From JBDRZD01 sp964623395 (lineage in GTDB: Bacteria; Hydrothermota; Hydrothermia; Hydrothermales; Hydrothermaceae): DNA of 18,838 nt. The position numbers and the translations under genes were made by a program. Every line of letters starts with the position of its first letter. Position 1 is the stretch's first letter. Location: the NCBI GenBank assembly GCA_964623395.1, contig CAZUSI010000028.1, positions 1-18,838 on the forward strand, written 5' to 3'. Below, piece by piece: positions 1-8,479 of the stretch. The notes under the pieces are model-generated. The model was not told where the DNA came from, did no database searches, and saw only the letters and a program-made list of their open reading frames with translations.

Positions 1-2
1 TT

Positions 3-1886
3 TTAAATAGGGATCCCCTCTATATATCTTCTTTCCTTAACAATTCTTGTTATCATCAAATTTATTTTATCACCAAGTGAATATTTTTTGTTTTTTGATT
101 CAAGTGTAAAATTTTCTCCTCTAAATCTGAATTTTCCCTTTAATTCCCTTAATGGAACAAATACATCAAGGAGTTCATTTATTAAACTTACATAAAAACC
201 ATTTGAAGTTACTTTTGATATTACCCCTTGAAATACTTCACCAATTTTTTCCTTTAAATAATCAATTGATTTTAAAAGAACTATATCCCATTCAGCCTGC
301 TGTGCTATCCTTTCCATAATTGTGCTTTTTTCAGCAAAATCTTCAAGTTCCTCTTCCGTAAATACATTTTCATTTCTCATCCATCCTCTTAATATATTGT
401 GAATAACAAGGTCTGGAAATCTTCTTATAGGAGATGTGAAGTGAAGGTATTTGTCAAGACCAAGTCCATAATGTCCTTTATTTAAAATACTGTATTTTGC
501 CTGTTTCATTGCCTTTAATATCATTTTCTTAACAATAAACTCCCTTTCATCACCCTTTATATTATCAATTATATTTTGTAAATCAAATATTTCTGAAATA
601 CCATATTTTAATATTTTTGGAGGTAATTTTTCTTTTAATAAAAATTTTAAAACAATTTCAAGTTCCTTTAATTTTTTAAAATCTGGTTTTTCATGAATCC
701 TATAAATTAAAGGGTAATTATTTTTTTCAAGATGTAAAGCAATTATCCTGTTCGCAAGGATCATAAATTCTTCAATTAAAGAATGGGAAAAAAGTGTTAA
801 TTTTTTCTTAATCTCTTCTATTTTTCCCTCTTTATCAAAAAGAATTTCTGGCTCAGGCATATCAAAATCAAGTGATCCCCTTTCATATCTTTTTTCCTTT
901 AAAATATGAGCAACTTCTCCACATATTTTCAAAACATCATATATTTCTTTTTTTAATCTTCTTTTTATTTTTTTACCTTCCAGTATTTCCTGTGCTTCAT
1001 TATAATTTAATCTTGCTTTACTTTTTATAATACTTTCAAATATTTCATAATTTCTTATTCTTCCTTTTTTATCAAGATAAACAAAAATTGAAATGGCAGC
1101 TCTTTCTTTTTTAGGAATCAAACTGCAAAGATTTGAGGAAAGAATTGGTGGAAGCATTGGATAAACTCTATCAAGTAAATAAAAGGAATTTCCCCTTTTG
1201 TATGCTTCTTTGAAAACTGGTGTATTATAAGAAGTATAAAAGGAAACATCTGCTATGTGAATACCAATTTTATAACCTTCTTTAAATTTTTCACAGGATA
1301 TCGCATCATCAAAATCCTTTGCAGTTTCAGGATCTATTGTAAAAAGAACAAGTTCTCTTAAATCAACTCTATTACTATTAGAAATTTTTTCTTTAAATCT
1401 TTTACAAAATTCTAAAACTTTAAGAGGAAATTCTCTTCTAATCCCAAATTTTTCAATGACAACTTCATAATCAGTTTCTGGATTATCTTTTTTCCCTAAT
1501 ATTTTTGTTATTTCACAAATATCCCCTCCTTTTAAAGGAAAAAATGTAACCCTTAAATTTTCTTCAAGTTTTACTCTCTTGTTTTTTTTAATTATATTTA
1601 TTCTTGGTGGAAAAATAGGATCATCAGGGAAAATATAAAAACCCCTATAATCTTTAAAAACTGTTCCTATGAATTTTTTTCTTGCTCTTTCTAAAATCCT
1701 TACTACTCTCCCCTCTTTATTTTTTCCTCTTCTTTTTTCAAAAATTTCAACTTCCACATAATCGCCATCAAGTGCACCTGATAAAAACTTTCCAGGGATA
1801 AAAATATCTCCTTCTTCATAATTTAAAAAGCCATAAGCTCCTTTTTTTATCTCTATTTTCCCTCTTATCCTCAATCTTTTTTTCAT
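3..1886 (-). CDS. rnr: RNase R / RNase II family 3'-5' exoribonuclease
   Basis: Processive, metal-dependent 3'-5' exoribonuclease of the RNB family, acting in the cytoplasm on structured or damaged RNA, rRNA fragments and mRNA decay intermediates. An N-terminal OB/cold-shock region lies at about residues 5-75. The RNB catalytic domain has the signature TIDPETAKDFDDAI, placing the metal-binding aspartates at D185, D191, D193 and D194, followed by HIADVS (210-215), a YPMLPPILS block (242-250) and the late FTSPIRRFPDL block. A C-terminal S1 domain occupies about 548-627. At 627 aa it is shorter than typical RNase R (about 770-810 aa): the N-terminal helix-turn-helix and the basic C-terminal tail are missing, so the length is closer to RNase II. 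The order OB-RNB-S1 and the conserved blocks make the family certain; R versus II is less so. The ATG follows the stop codon of the upstream GGDEF gene with no gap, and the gene is complete at the window edge. Confidence 0.93.
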   Translation of the reverse strand: MKKRLRIRGKIEIKKGAYGFLNYEEGDIFIPGKFLSGALDGDYVEVEIFEKRRGKNKEGRVVRILERARKKFIGTVFKDYRGFYIFPDDPIFPPRINIIKKNKRVKLEENLRVTFFPLKGGDICEITKILGKKDNPETDYEVVIEKFGIRREFPLKVLEFCKRFKEKISNSNRVDLRELVLFTIDPETAKDFDDAISCEKFKEGYKIGIHIADVSFYTSYNTPVFKEAYKRGNSFYLLDRVYPMLPPILSSNLCSLIPKKERAAISIFVYLDKKGRIRNYEIFESIIKSKARLNYNEAQEILEGKKIKRRLKKEIYDVLKICGEVAHILKEKRYERGSLDFDMPEPEILFDKEGKIEEIKKKLTLFSHSLIEEFMILANRIIALHLEKNNYPLIYRIHEKPDFKKLKELEIVLKFLLKEKLPPKILKYGISEIFDLQNIIDNIKGDEREFIVKKMILKAMKQAKYSILNKGHYGLGLDKYLHFTSPIRRFPDLVIHNILRGWMRNENVFTEEELEDFAEKSTIMERIAQQAEWDIVLLKSIDYLKEKIGEVFQGVISKVTSNGFYVSLINELLDVFVPLRELKGKFRFRGENFTLESKNKKYSLGDKINLMITRIVKERRYIEGIPI

Positions 1887-3953
1887 TTAAAAAAGCCCTG
1901 CTTCTTCCTTTTTATAAACATATACTCTATTTTTGCCCTTCCTTTTAGCAAGATAAAGAGCTTTATCTGCCTTTTCAATTAATAAGTTTTTCTTTCTTTC
2001 ATCATCAGGAAATCCTGCAACTCCAAAACTTGCAGTGATATTTATTTTTCTTGTATCATCTATATAAAATTCCCAATTTTCAATCAATTTTCTTATTTCC
2101 TCGCATTTTTTTATTCCCTCATCTTTTGAAAGGTCAATACATAATGCAAATTCTTCTCCTCCATATCTTGCACAAAATCCCTTACCTTTTACATTTTCTT
2201 CAAGGATTCTTGAAACTTCAAAGAGGATTTTATCACCTGCAGGATGTCCATAAAAATCATTAAATTTTTTAAAATCGTCAATATCCATAATAACAAAAGT
2301 AAAGGGAGAGCCCTTTTTTATCTTCTCTTCTAAAAGCTGGTGAAACATTCTATGATTAAAAAGTCCGGTTAAACTATCTTTTGTTGCCCTTTCCTTTTCT
2401 TTTTCATATATCTCTGTTCTTTCAAGAACCATTTCACATTGATTTTTAAGAAAATTTATTATTTCTTTATCTTCATCGGCAAAGGTATCAGCATAAAATG
2501 AGAGAATTGAAAAAACATATTCTATTTCCTTATTTATTTTAAGAGGGACAAAGATGGCACTCCTTATTCCATAATTTCCTTTATTCAAAATAAAAGTTTC
2601 CCTTTTAATTCTTTTAAAAATTAAGGGATATTCATTTTGATAAGCAAAAGAAAAAAGGGAATCATCATTTAAATATATATATTTTTCCTTTATGACACCC
2701 TTTTCATCAAAAATATAAAATATTTCAGCAGTATTTTCATTTATTCTTTTTGAAAATATAAATATATTAATTTCAAACATATTTTTACATATTTTAAAAA
2801 TTTTCTCAAATATTTCTTTTTTTTCAAGATGTGCACCAGTTTCCATAGCAAGCTCAAAAAGTGCCCTATACCTTTGCGCAAGAATTTTCTTATCCTTCAA
2901 TTCAAAAAAGAATTTAAGCATAATACTTATTTTCTTCGCAATTTTTTCAAATATTTCTGGTGTCCAAGGAGGAAAATAATTTATTTCGTTTGAATCCATA
3001 TAAATAAAACCGTAAAGATTACCTTCATGAATTATAGGCGTTAAAATGCATGAACCAACATAAATTCCAGTTTCCTTATAAATACCTAATTTTTCTCCAG
3101 AAGGAACATCCTCAGGTAAAAAAATTGTTTTCTTTTGTTTTATTCCCAATGAAATTAACGGTGAATTTTCATCAATTAAATATGGAAGATTTAAATTTAA
3201 AACCTTTGAATTTCCTGTTTCAACTCTAAAACCATGTTTTATATTATCATAAAATAAAAATAAAAGTGTTTGTGGTTTATAAATATTGAAGATGGTATCT
3301 GATAAATAATTTAAAAGTCTTTTTAAAAGAGAATAAGGTTCCTCGGGTAAAGGTGTTTCCCTTACTCCTTTATATACTTCCTCTTTGCTTAATTTTAAAG
3401 TATCAAAAAAACGAAGTTTTGAAGAAAGTTCATCTATTTTATTTTCTTTTTCTCTTATTTTATTTTCAATTTCTTTTAAATAGTGTATTAAAAATAAAGA
3501 AATAGTTGAATAGAAAAGTAAGGGAATTAAGACATCAAAAATTTTTTTATTTAAAAGGGGTGGAAAAAATTCTGACATTAAAAATAGAAAAAAGAAAAAA
3601 ATTTTTTGAGAAGATTTTGGAAGAAGAATTAAAAATAAATAATAGGGAATTCCCTTTAAAAATCCCTTTAATCCACCTGAAAGATGGGAAATTAAAATAA
3701 AAATTAATGAAAGAGGGTATATTAAAAATTTGGCTTTAGAAAAATAAAATTTGAAATAAAAAAAACTAAAAAGAAAAATAAAAGAAAAGAAGATTAAGAT
3801 TAAAGAATTTGAATAATTTTTAAAGAATAGACCTTTTAAAAGAAAAATATAAAAGATAATACAAAAAATTAATATAAAAAATTCAAGATAATTTCTAATT
3901 ATATATTTTTTTAATTCTTGTATCAGGGAAATAAAATTTAAGAATTTTTTCAT
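1887..3953 (-). CDS. Membrane GAF-GAF-GGDEF diguanylate cyclase
   Basis: Predicted inner-membrane diguanylate cyclase making c-di-GMP from two GTP. Residues 22-158 hold about five or six very hydrophobic membrane segments, followed by a short charged coiled coil (159-182). Two GAF-like sensor domains follow (about 205-350 and 365-515), the first with the GAF-type stretch ILTPIIHEGNLYGFIYMDS. The GGDEF domain (about 525-685) has DSLTGLFNHRMF, the metal site MDIDDFKKFND, HPAGDKIL and an intact active-site loop RYGGEEF (G598-F602). The product-inhibition I-site (RxxD, nine residues before the first Gly) is replaced by K589-G-K-G592, so feedback by c-di-GMP at that site is unlikely. The ATG at 3953 lies inside the 3' end of the SpoIID gene (59-nt overlap); no in-frame ATG, GTG or TTG lies within the rest of that overlap. 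Signal sensed is unknown. Confidence 0.88.
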   Translation of the reverse strand: MKKFLNFISLIQELKKYIIRNYLEFFILIFCIIFYIFLLKGLFFKNYSNSLILIFFSFIFLFSFFYFKFYFSKAKFLIYPLSLIFILISHLSGGLKGFLKGIPYYLFLILLPKSSQKIFFFFLFLMSEFFPPLLNKKIFDVLIPLLFYSTISLFLIHYLKEIENKIREKENKIDELSSKLRFFDTLKLSKEEVYKGVRETPLPEEPYSLLKRLLNYLSDTIFNIYKPQTLLFLFYDNIKHGFRVETGNSKVLNLNLPYLIDENSPLISLGIKQKKTIFLPEDVPSGEKLGIYKETGIYVGSCILTPIIHEGNLYGFIYMDSNEINYFPPWTPEIFEKIAKKISIMLKFFFELKDKKILAQRYRALFELAMETGAHLEKKEIFEKIFKICKNMFEINIFIFSKRINENTAEIFYIFDEKGVIKEKYIYLNDDSLFSFAYQNEYPLIFKRIKRETFILNKGNYGIRSAIFVPLKINKEIEYVFSILSFYADTFADEDKEIINFLKNQCEMVLERTEIYEKEKERATKDSLTGLFNHRMFHQLLEEKIKKGSPFTFVIMDIDDFKKFNDFYGHPAGDKILFEVSRILEENVKGKGFCARYGGEEFALCIDLSKDEGIKKCEEIRKLIENWEFYIDDTRKINITASFGVAGFPDDERKKNLLIEKADKALYLAKRKGKNRVYVYKKEEAGLF

Positions 3954-5136
3954 AATTTAACCCCATTTTTGAAAGTTCTCTTGCACCATACTGGCATAAC
4001 CCTATACCGTGTCCAAATCCTCTACCTTTTATTATAACTTCATTCCCTATAAAAATCAAATCAAACCATGAAGAAGGTAAAGGACCTTTTATAGGGTCTC
4101 CAAAAATATTTCTTATTTCATTACTTTTTAAAATTATACAATTTTCATTAAAAGAAAATTTAATTTCATATTTTCTTCCTTCTTTGCTTTTACTTATCAC
4201 TTCCATTTTTTGAAATATATCCTTTGGTGCTTCTATTCCATAAATTTTTAAAAAATTACTTTTTAACAAATTTATAAAATCTTCTTTTTTGTATTTTCTT
4301 TCCCAAAAATAGTAAGGGGATCCTTTACATAAATCTTTTCCGTTTAAATTGCATCTTATACCTCTTAAATAAGGAATTTCATCCATTGAAGGAAAAGCAT
4401 CTTTAAAATTTGCTGTATTTCCACCACATGTTGAATGATAAAGAGTTAATGCTATTTCATCTTTATAAACACATACAATCCCTCTTGTAGATTGAACAGC
4501 AGCAGTTGCCCATGAATTTTCAAAATCTTTACCAGAATAAACTTGATCTCTTACATCAGAATAAAGATGAAAAGGAGAATTATTTCTTTCAATATATTTT
4601 CTTAAGGCATAACTTCTTGAGCAAATAGCCTGTACCTTTGCAGATTCAATAAGAGAAGGATCAGAAGGTCCTATTTCCTTCGGAACAACTGAAAGAAGGT
4701 AATCTTCAAGTTTAAGAATATTTATAACTTTTTCTCCATTTTCAAAAAGTATTTTACCTCTATATCTCTTATTTTCAAATAAAAGATAACCATCATAAGT
4801 TTCAAGTAAAATAGGGGTTTCAAATAAAAAAGTCTTTCCTTTGTAATAAATCATTACTTTATCAAAGGAAATAAACTCAAATTTTAAAAAATCACCTGGA
4901 AAGGATGTGTATTTTTTATTTTCTACAATTATTCTATATTTTGATGTTGCTGATAAATAATAAGGGCCTTTACCCTCTTTTAAAAGAACTTTAATTTCCG
5001 GTTCTTCAAATTTCCTTTTCTTATATTTATATATTATTTTTCTTCTTATTTTTTCTTCCTTAGAAGGTGTTACCTCAACCCTTTTACATGAAAAAAAAGT
5101 TAAAAAAAATAAAAAAATCAAAAAAAGTATTTTCAT
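3895..5136 (-). CDS. SpoIID/LytB-domain lipoprotein (putative lytic transglycosylase)
   Basis: SpoIID family protein, expected to cleave peptidoglycan glycan strands, particularly those stripped of stem peptides. A hydrophobic N-terminus ends in the lipobox-like FFSC with Cys17, so it is probably a lipoprotein anchored to a membrane on the periplasmic side. The SpoIID domain spans about 138-410: LEDYLLSVVPKEIG (143-156, with E154 at the position of the catalytic Glu of the family), AKVQAICSRSYALRKY (166-181), HSTCGGNTANFKDAF (234-248) and the C-terminal GRGFGHGIGLCQYGA (371-385). No other sporulation gene is present, and in diderms such proteins act in septal or general wall remodelling, so this is best named by domain only. 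The start overlaps the stop of the upstream gene as ATGA. It ends in TAG, the only such stop among the 19 genes. Confidence 0.88.
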   Translation of the reverse strand: MKILFLIFLFFLTFFSCKRVEVTPSKEEKIRRKIIYKYKKRKFEEPEIKVLLKEGKGPYYLSATSKYRIIVENKKYTSFPGDFLKFEFISFDKVMIYYKGKTFLFETPILLETYDGYLLFENKRYRGKILFENGEKVINILKLEDYLLSVVPKEIGPSDPSLIESAKVQAICSRSYALRKYIERNNSPFHLYSDVRDQVYSGKDFENSWATAAVQSTRGIVCVYKDEIALTLYHSTCGGNTANFKDAFPSMDEIPYLRGIRCNLNGKDLCKGSPYYFWERKYKKEDFINLLKSNFLKIYGIEAPKDIFQKMEVISKSKEGRKYEIKFSFNENCIILKSNEIRNIFGDPIKGPLPSSWFDLIFIGNEVIIKGRGFGHGIGLCQYGARELSKMGLNYEKILKFYFPDTRIKKIYN

Positions 5137-5597
5137 ATTTCTATTCCAATTTTATTTTTTACATCCTCTAAAAATCTTTCATAATGACTTCCACCCCAAT
5201 AGATTTTATTGCATTTGGGACAAATATGAAAACTATCAAAATTCTCATATACATAATAAGGGACCTTCCCTTTTATTTCATTTTTAGAAATTTTTATAAC
5301 TTTCTCATTACATATAGAACATCTTGTAAAAGGGCTGATTTCACTTTCAAGTGATAAATTTTTTATTATAAAATTCATTGCTTTCCAGAAGGGCATTTCA
5401 GGTAAAATTAAAATATTATCTTTAAATATTCTTTTAAGTTTTTTATTTCTTGTAATTAAAATCCTTTCCCCTATTTTTTTCTTCATCTCACTTAAATTTT
5501 TAATTATTTCTGTATCAAAACCAAGCAATCTTAGCCATTTACCATGTCTTACACAAGTTGAATCAACCATCAATTTTATCCCTTTATTATCCTGCAT
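5133..5597 (-). CDS. Mut7-C RNase-domain protein with zinc ribbon
   Basis: Stand-alone Mut7-C (formerly DUF82) protein, a PIN-like fold proposed to be an RNase, followed by a zinc ribbon. The N-terminal strand leads to VDST with the likely catalytic D12, then KWLRLLGFDTE (20-30) and ILITRNKKL (46-54), which are typical of the family. Four cysteines form the ribbon (C93, C96, C126, C129), and the family signature CPKCNKIYWGGSHYER is intact at 126-141. The segment after D12 (STCVRHG) departs from the more usual MLGRLA-like sequence. The ATG at 5597 overlaps coaE by 22 nt; an internal ATG at 5570 has a better AAAGGGA Shine-Dalgarno, but starting there would remove most of the first beta strand, so the longer form is preferred. 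Its biological substrate is unknown. Confidence 0.82.
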   Translation of the reverse strand: MQDNKGIKLMVDSTCVRHGKWLRLLGFDTEIIKNLSEMKKKIGERILITRNKKLKRIFKDNILILPEMPFWKAMNFIIKNLSLESEISPFTRCSICNEKVIKISKNEIKGKVPYYVYENFDSFHICPKCNKIYWGGSHYERFLEDVKNKIGIEI

Positions 5598-6139
5598 AAC
5601 CTTTTTACCTTTTTTCTTAATTCCATTAAATTTCCTCTATTATCAATACATATATCTGCTCTTTTTATTTTTTCATCCTGTGAAATACACGATTCTAACA
5701 TTCCCCTTATAATCTCTTCCTCAAAACCTTTACTTCTCATTCTCTCATAAATTGAGGATAAATCCGCGGCTACGGTAATTATTAAATCAAATTTATCCTG
5801 CGTATTTAGCTCAAATAAAAGAGTTCCTTCAACTGCTATATATTTTGAATCAGTATTTTGAATTATATTAAAAATTCTTTCTAAAAGAATAGGGTGAATT
5901 AAAGATTCAAATTCTTCCTTTTTTCTTTTATCTTTAAAAATTATCTCTGCCACTTCTTTTCTTCCTATATTTTTTCTTTTAAAAATTTTTTCAATTTCTT
6001 TCTTTTTTTCATCAAAAATTTCATGAGCTATTTTATCACCTTCTATAACGAAAAAATTTTCTTCTTCAAAAACCTTTAAAACCTCTGTTTTACCTGTGCC
6101 TGGAAGTCCTGTTATCCCTATGATAATTTTATTCTGCAA
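5576..6139 (-). CDS. coaE: Dephospho-CoA kinase
   Basis: Catalyses the last step of coenzyme A synthesis, ATP-dependent phosphorylation of the ribose 3'-hydroxyl of dephospho-CoA, in the cytosol. The P-loop GLPGTGKT is at 11-18. D35 in VIEGDKIAHE, the HP pair at 82-83 (LIHPILLE), VEGTLLFE (103-110), the lid-type YERMRSKGF (131-139), Q154 and the C-terminal ADICIDNRGN (161-170) match CoaE. The length of 187 aa is normal, slightly short. The start codon is TTG (6137-6139), because the complement of CAA is read there, and no ATG is available before the P-loop. The ribosome-binding site is weak, and the start lies 11 nt inside the TPR gene, so translation is probably coupled to that gene. Some CoaE-like kinases are annotated as adenylate-kinase-type NTPases; the HP and lid motifs favour CoaE. 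Confidence 0.85.
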   Translation of the reverse strand: MQNKIIIGITGLPGTGKTEVLKVFEEENFFVIEGDKIAHEIFDEKKKEIEKIFKRKNIGRKEVAEIIFKDKRKKEEFESLIHPILLERIFNIIQNTDSKYIAVEGTLLFELNTQDKFDLIITVAADLSSIYERMRSKGFEEEIIRGMLESCISQDEKIKRADICIDNRGNLMELRKKVKRLCRIIKG

Positions 6140-7748
6140 TTTTCTTTAAAAGGCTTTTGTTCTTGGGATTAAGTTCTAATGCTCTTCTATAAAATTTTTT
6201 TGCTTCTTCAAGTTCTCCAAGCTTTTTAAGAACATCTCCATAATGTTCAAGAATAACAGGATCAGCATCTTCAATTTGAACTGCCCTATAAAGATATTCC
6301 TTAGCCTTTTCATAATCACCTAACTGATAATAAACCCATCCAAAACTATCAAGATAAAAACCATTTTCAGGTGAAATTTTTAATGCCTTCTCAATTAAGT
6401 TTTTTGCAAATTCAAGTTTTATACCTCTTTCAGCCAGCATGTATCCCCAATAATTATATGCTGCTCCATTTAATGAATCAATTTTTATCACCCTTTCAAA
6501 ACATTTCTCTGCTTCTTCAATGAGATTTAAAGATTCATATATCATTCCCAGTTCAAACCATTTATTCGCATTCAAAGAATCATTTTTAAGGGACTTTTCA
6601 TAAAATTCTATTGCTTTTCTTTTTTTACCAACTTGGGATAAAAGAAAACCCGCAAAATAATTAATTCCTGGGTCAGAAGGAAATCTTTTTAATCCCTTTT
6701 TTATTTCATAAAAAGCCCCCCTTTTATTCCCTCTAACTATATCCAAAAATATTTTATAACTTATATATTCAGGAACATTTGGATTTATTTCAATTGCCTT
6801 ATTTATATAATCAAGAGCTTTATCATAATTAGAAAGTTTGTAATATATTCTTGAAAGATAATAGTAAGAAAGATCATCCTTGGGATTAATTTCAACTCCT
6901 AATAAAAGGTTTTTCATTGCCTCCTGTAAATTTTCCATTTCATAATTAAGATAACCTTTTATCCTTAAATACTCAGGTTCCATATTTTTTAAAGAAAGGA
7001 GAACATTACATATGGAATCGGCTTTTTTATATTCTGATTTCTGAATAAGAATATAAATTATATTTTTTTTAATGTCTAAATCTCTTTCTCTTATACTATC
7101 CACTTTTAAAAAATAAAATAAGCTTTTATCATAATCAGAAATTTTTTGATAAGCATCTCCCATCAAAATAAAATCCCTTTCATTTTTTGTTTTTAAATTT
7201 TCAAGTAATTCTAAGCCTTCCTTTATCTTTCCAAGCTGAATTAAAATTTCTGCCTTTAATCTTACAATGTTTTCATTTTCTTTAAAATATTTTTCAAAAA
7301 ATTCTATAAGTTTTAAAACTTTATCTTTATCACCCTTCAGAATTTCTATATTTATCAGAAATTCAGCATCTTTTTCTTCAAAAGGCATAAGAGAAAGAAA
7401 ATAATTTTTTAAATAAGTGTAAGATTTCTCATCTTTTTTTATAAATGCAGAAACAATAAGATATATAAGAATTTCTTTTGAAAATTGAATCCTATTTTTA
7501 TATTTTTTATATACATTTAAAATCTCATCATATTTTTTTAAAGAATATAAAATTTTTATGTATTCTTCTATGTATTCTTTTTTTGGATAAAGGGAAACTA
7601 ATTCTTTTAAAGTTCTCTCTGCTTTCTCGTATTGAGAAAAGTTATAATAATTTTGATATAAAAGGTAAAGATAATCAGGACTATTTTTTTTAGAATGTAA
7701 AAAACAGGACAGAACTAAAAAAGAGAATGGTAGAAAAAATTTCCTCAT
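6129..7748 (-). CDS. Tetratricopeptide-repeat lipoprotein
   Basis: TPR scaffold protein of 539 aa with no catalytic domain. The N-terminus is a short signal with lipobox LVLSC (Cys15), so it is predicted to be a lipoprotein on the periplasmic side of a membrane; the neighbouring Lol genes would be consistent with outer-membrane sorting. From about residue 25 to the end it consists of TPR-like helical pairs. The N-terminal ones (25-250) are divergent and the C-terminal ones (from about 250) are close to consensus, for example LSNYDKALDYINKAIEINP and LGELEEAKKFYRRALELNP. The block around 420-500 (NYWGYMLAERG, then YLDSFGWVYYQLGDYEKA) resembles a widespread envelope TPR family. It starts 2 nt after the zinc-ribbon gene, with only a distant AGAGGAT upstream. 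Partners are not predictable; an envelope assembly role is inference. Confidence 0.8.
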   Translation of the reverse strand: MRKFFLPFSFLVLSCFLHSKKNSPDYLYLLYQNYYNFSQYEKAERTLKELVSLYPKKEYIEEYIKILYSLKKYDEILNVYKKYKNRIQFSKEILIYLIVSAFIKKDEKSYTYLKNYFLSLMPFEEKDAEFLINIEILKGDKDKVLKLIEFFEKYFKENENIVRLKAEILIQLGKIKEGLELLENLKTKNERDFILMGDAYQKISDYDKSLFYFLKVDSIRERDLDIKKNIIYILIQKSEYKKADSICNVLLSLKNMEPEYLRIKGYLNYEMENLQEAMKNLLLGVEINPKDDLSYYYLSRIYYKLSNYDKALDYINKAIEINPNVPEYISYKIFLDIVRGNKRGAFYEIKKGLKRFPSDPGINYFAGFLLSQVGKKRKAIEFYEKSLKNDSLNANKWFELGMIYESLNLIEEAEKCFERVIKIDSLNGAAYNYWGYMLAERGIKLEFAKNLIEKALKISPENGFYLDSFGWVYYQLGDYEKAKEYLYRAVQIEDADPVILEHYGDVLKKLGELEEAKKFYRRALELNPKNKSLLKKIAE

Positions 7749-7750
7749 TA

Positions 7751-8479
7751 TTAAAGTTCAATATCCTCTGGAATCAATTCTGTCCCACATTCTTCACAAA
7801 AATAACTATCAGGGGGATTCTCATGGCCACATTTTGGACACATAATTGTCTTCTTTTTCTCTTCTCCTTTACCCAGCTCATCCATAAATTTTTCCTCAAC
7901 TAAAAATTCTTCCTTCTTCTTAGTTTCCGGAGTCGGTTTTAAACTTTCTTCAAGAATACTTTCTATCTCTTCAAGTTCTTCAATGGTTTCTTCTTGAGGG
8001 AGTAGGGTTTCTTTTTTGAGTTTTGTAACTGAAGGTTCTACTTCTTTTTTAACCACTTCTTTCTCTTCAAGTATTTCTTTTAAAAATCGCATCTTTTCTT
8101 CAATCTCTCTTATTTTCTCCTTTATTCCCTCTATTTCAATTTTTTTATCTCTTTCAAGTGCTCTAAAAACACTTTCTTCATATTCTCCAACCATATATCT
8201 TAATTTTGCCTCCTCAAGCTCCTCCTCATGCGAAGATTTCTCTTTTAGATACTGAATTTTTGCTTTTTCATATTGAGCATAAAATTTTCTTATAGTTTCC
8301 TTTTTTTGCTCAATTATAGAATTTAGTTTCTCAAGTTTTAAATTATAATCATCATAAACTTTTTTAAAAACCGCAGGCTTTGTTTTATCCTTTAATGCTT
8401 TTAATTTATCCAATCTCGTTTTAATTTCTTTCTTTTCCTCTAAAAGTTTCCTTAATTCATTTAATTCCGCTGATTCCAA
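7751..8479 (-). CDS. Coiled-coil protein with C-terminal zinc ribbon, function unknown
   Basis: I do not recognise a named family. Residues 1-150 are a long, highly charged helical region rich in Glu, Lys and Leu with heptad-like spacing, as in a coiled coil. Residues 150-210 are an acidic, probably disordered linker (many Glu, Pro, Thr). The C-terminus carries a zinc-ribbon knuckle pair CPKC and CEEC (C214, C217, C228, C231) in the common form CPKCGHENPPDSYFCEECG. There is no signal peptide or membrane segment, so it is probably cytosolic. The start is TTG at 8479, chosen because an ideal AAGGAGGTG sits 4 nt (6 nt from GGAGG) before it, inside the 3' end of holA (23-nt overlap). Possible jobs are oligomeric scaffold or nucleic-acid or protein adaptor; none is shown by the sequence. 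Confidence 0.78.
   Translation of the reverse strand: MESAELNELRKLLEEKKEIKTRLDKLKALKDKTKPAVFKKVYDDYNLKLEKLNSIIEQKKETIRKFYAQYEKAKIQYLKEKSSHEEELEEAKLRYMVGEYEESVFRALERDKKIEIEGIKEKIREIEEKMRFLKEILEEKEVVKKEVEPSVTKLKKETLLPQEETIEELEEIESILEESLKPTPETKKKEEFLVEEKFMDELGKGEEKKKTIMCPKCGHENPPDSYFCEECGTELIPEDIEL

Noticed and set aside
2051..3700. Plus-strand ORFs of 60-70 codons inside the GGDEF gene
   Set aside because: They are antisense to a gene with clear domains, have low-complexity products and no ribosome-binding sites; shadows of AT-rich coding DNA.
8016..8255. Plus-strand Ser/Phe-rich ORF opposite the zinc-ribbon gene
   Set aside because: Its composition is what the complement of Glu/Lys-rich coiled-coil codons gives; no start signals.
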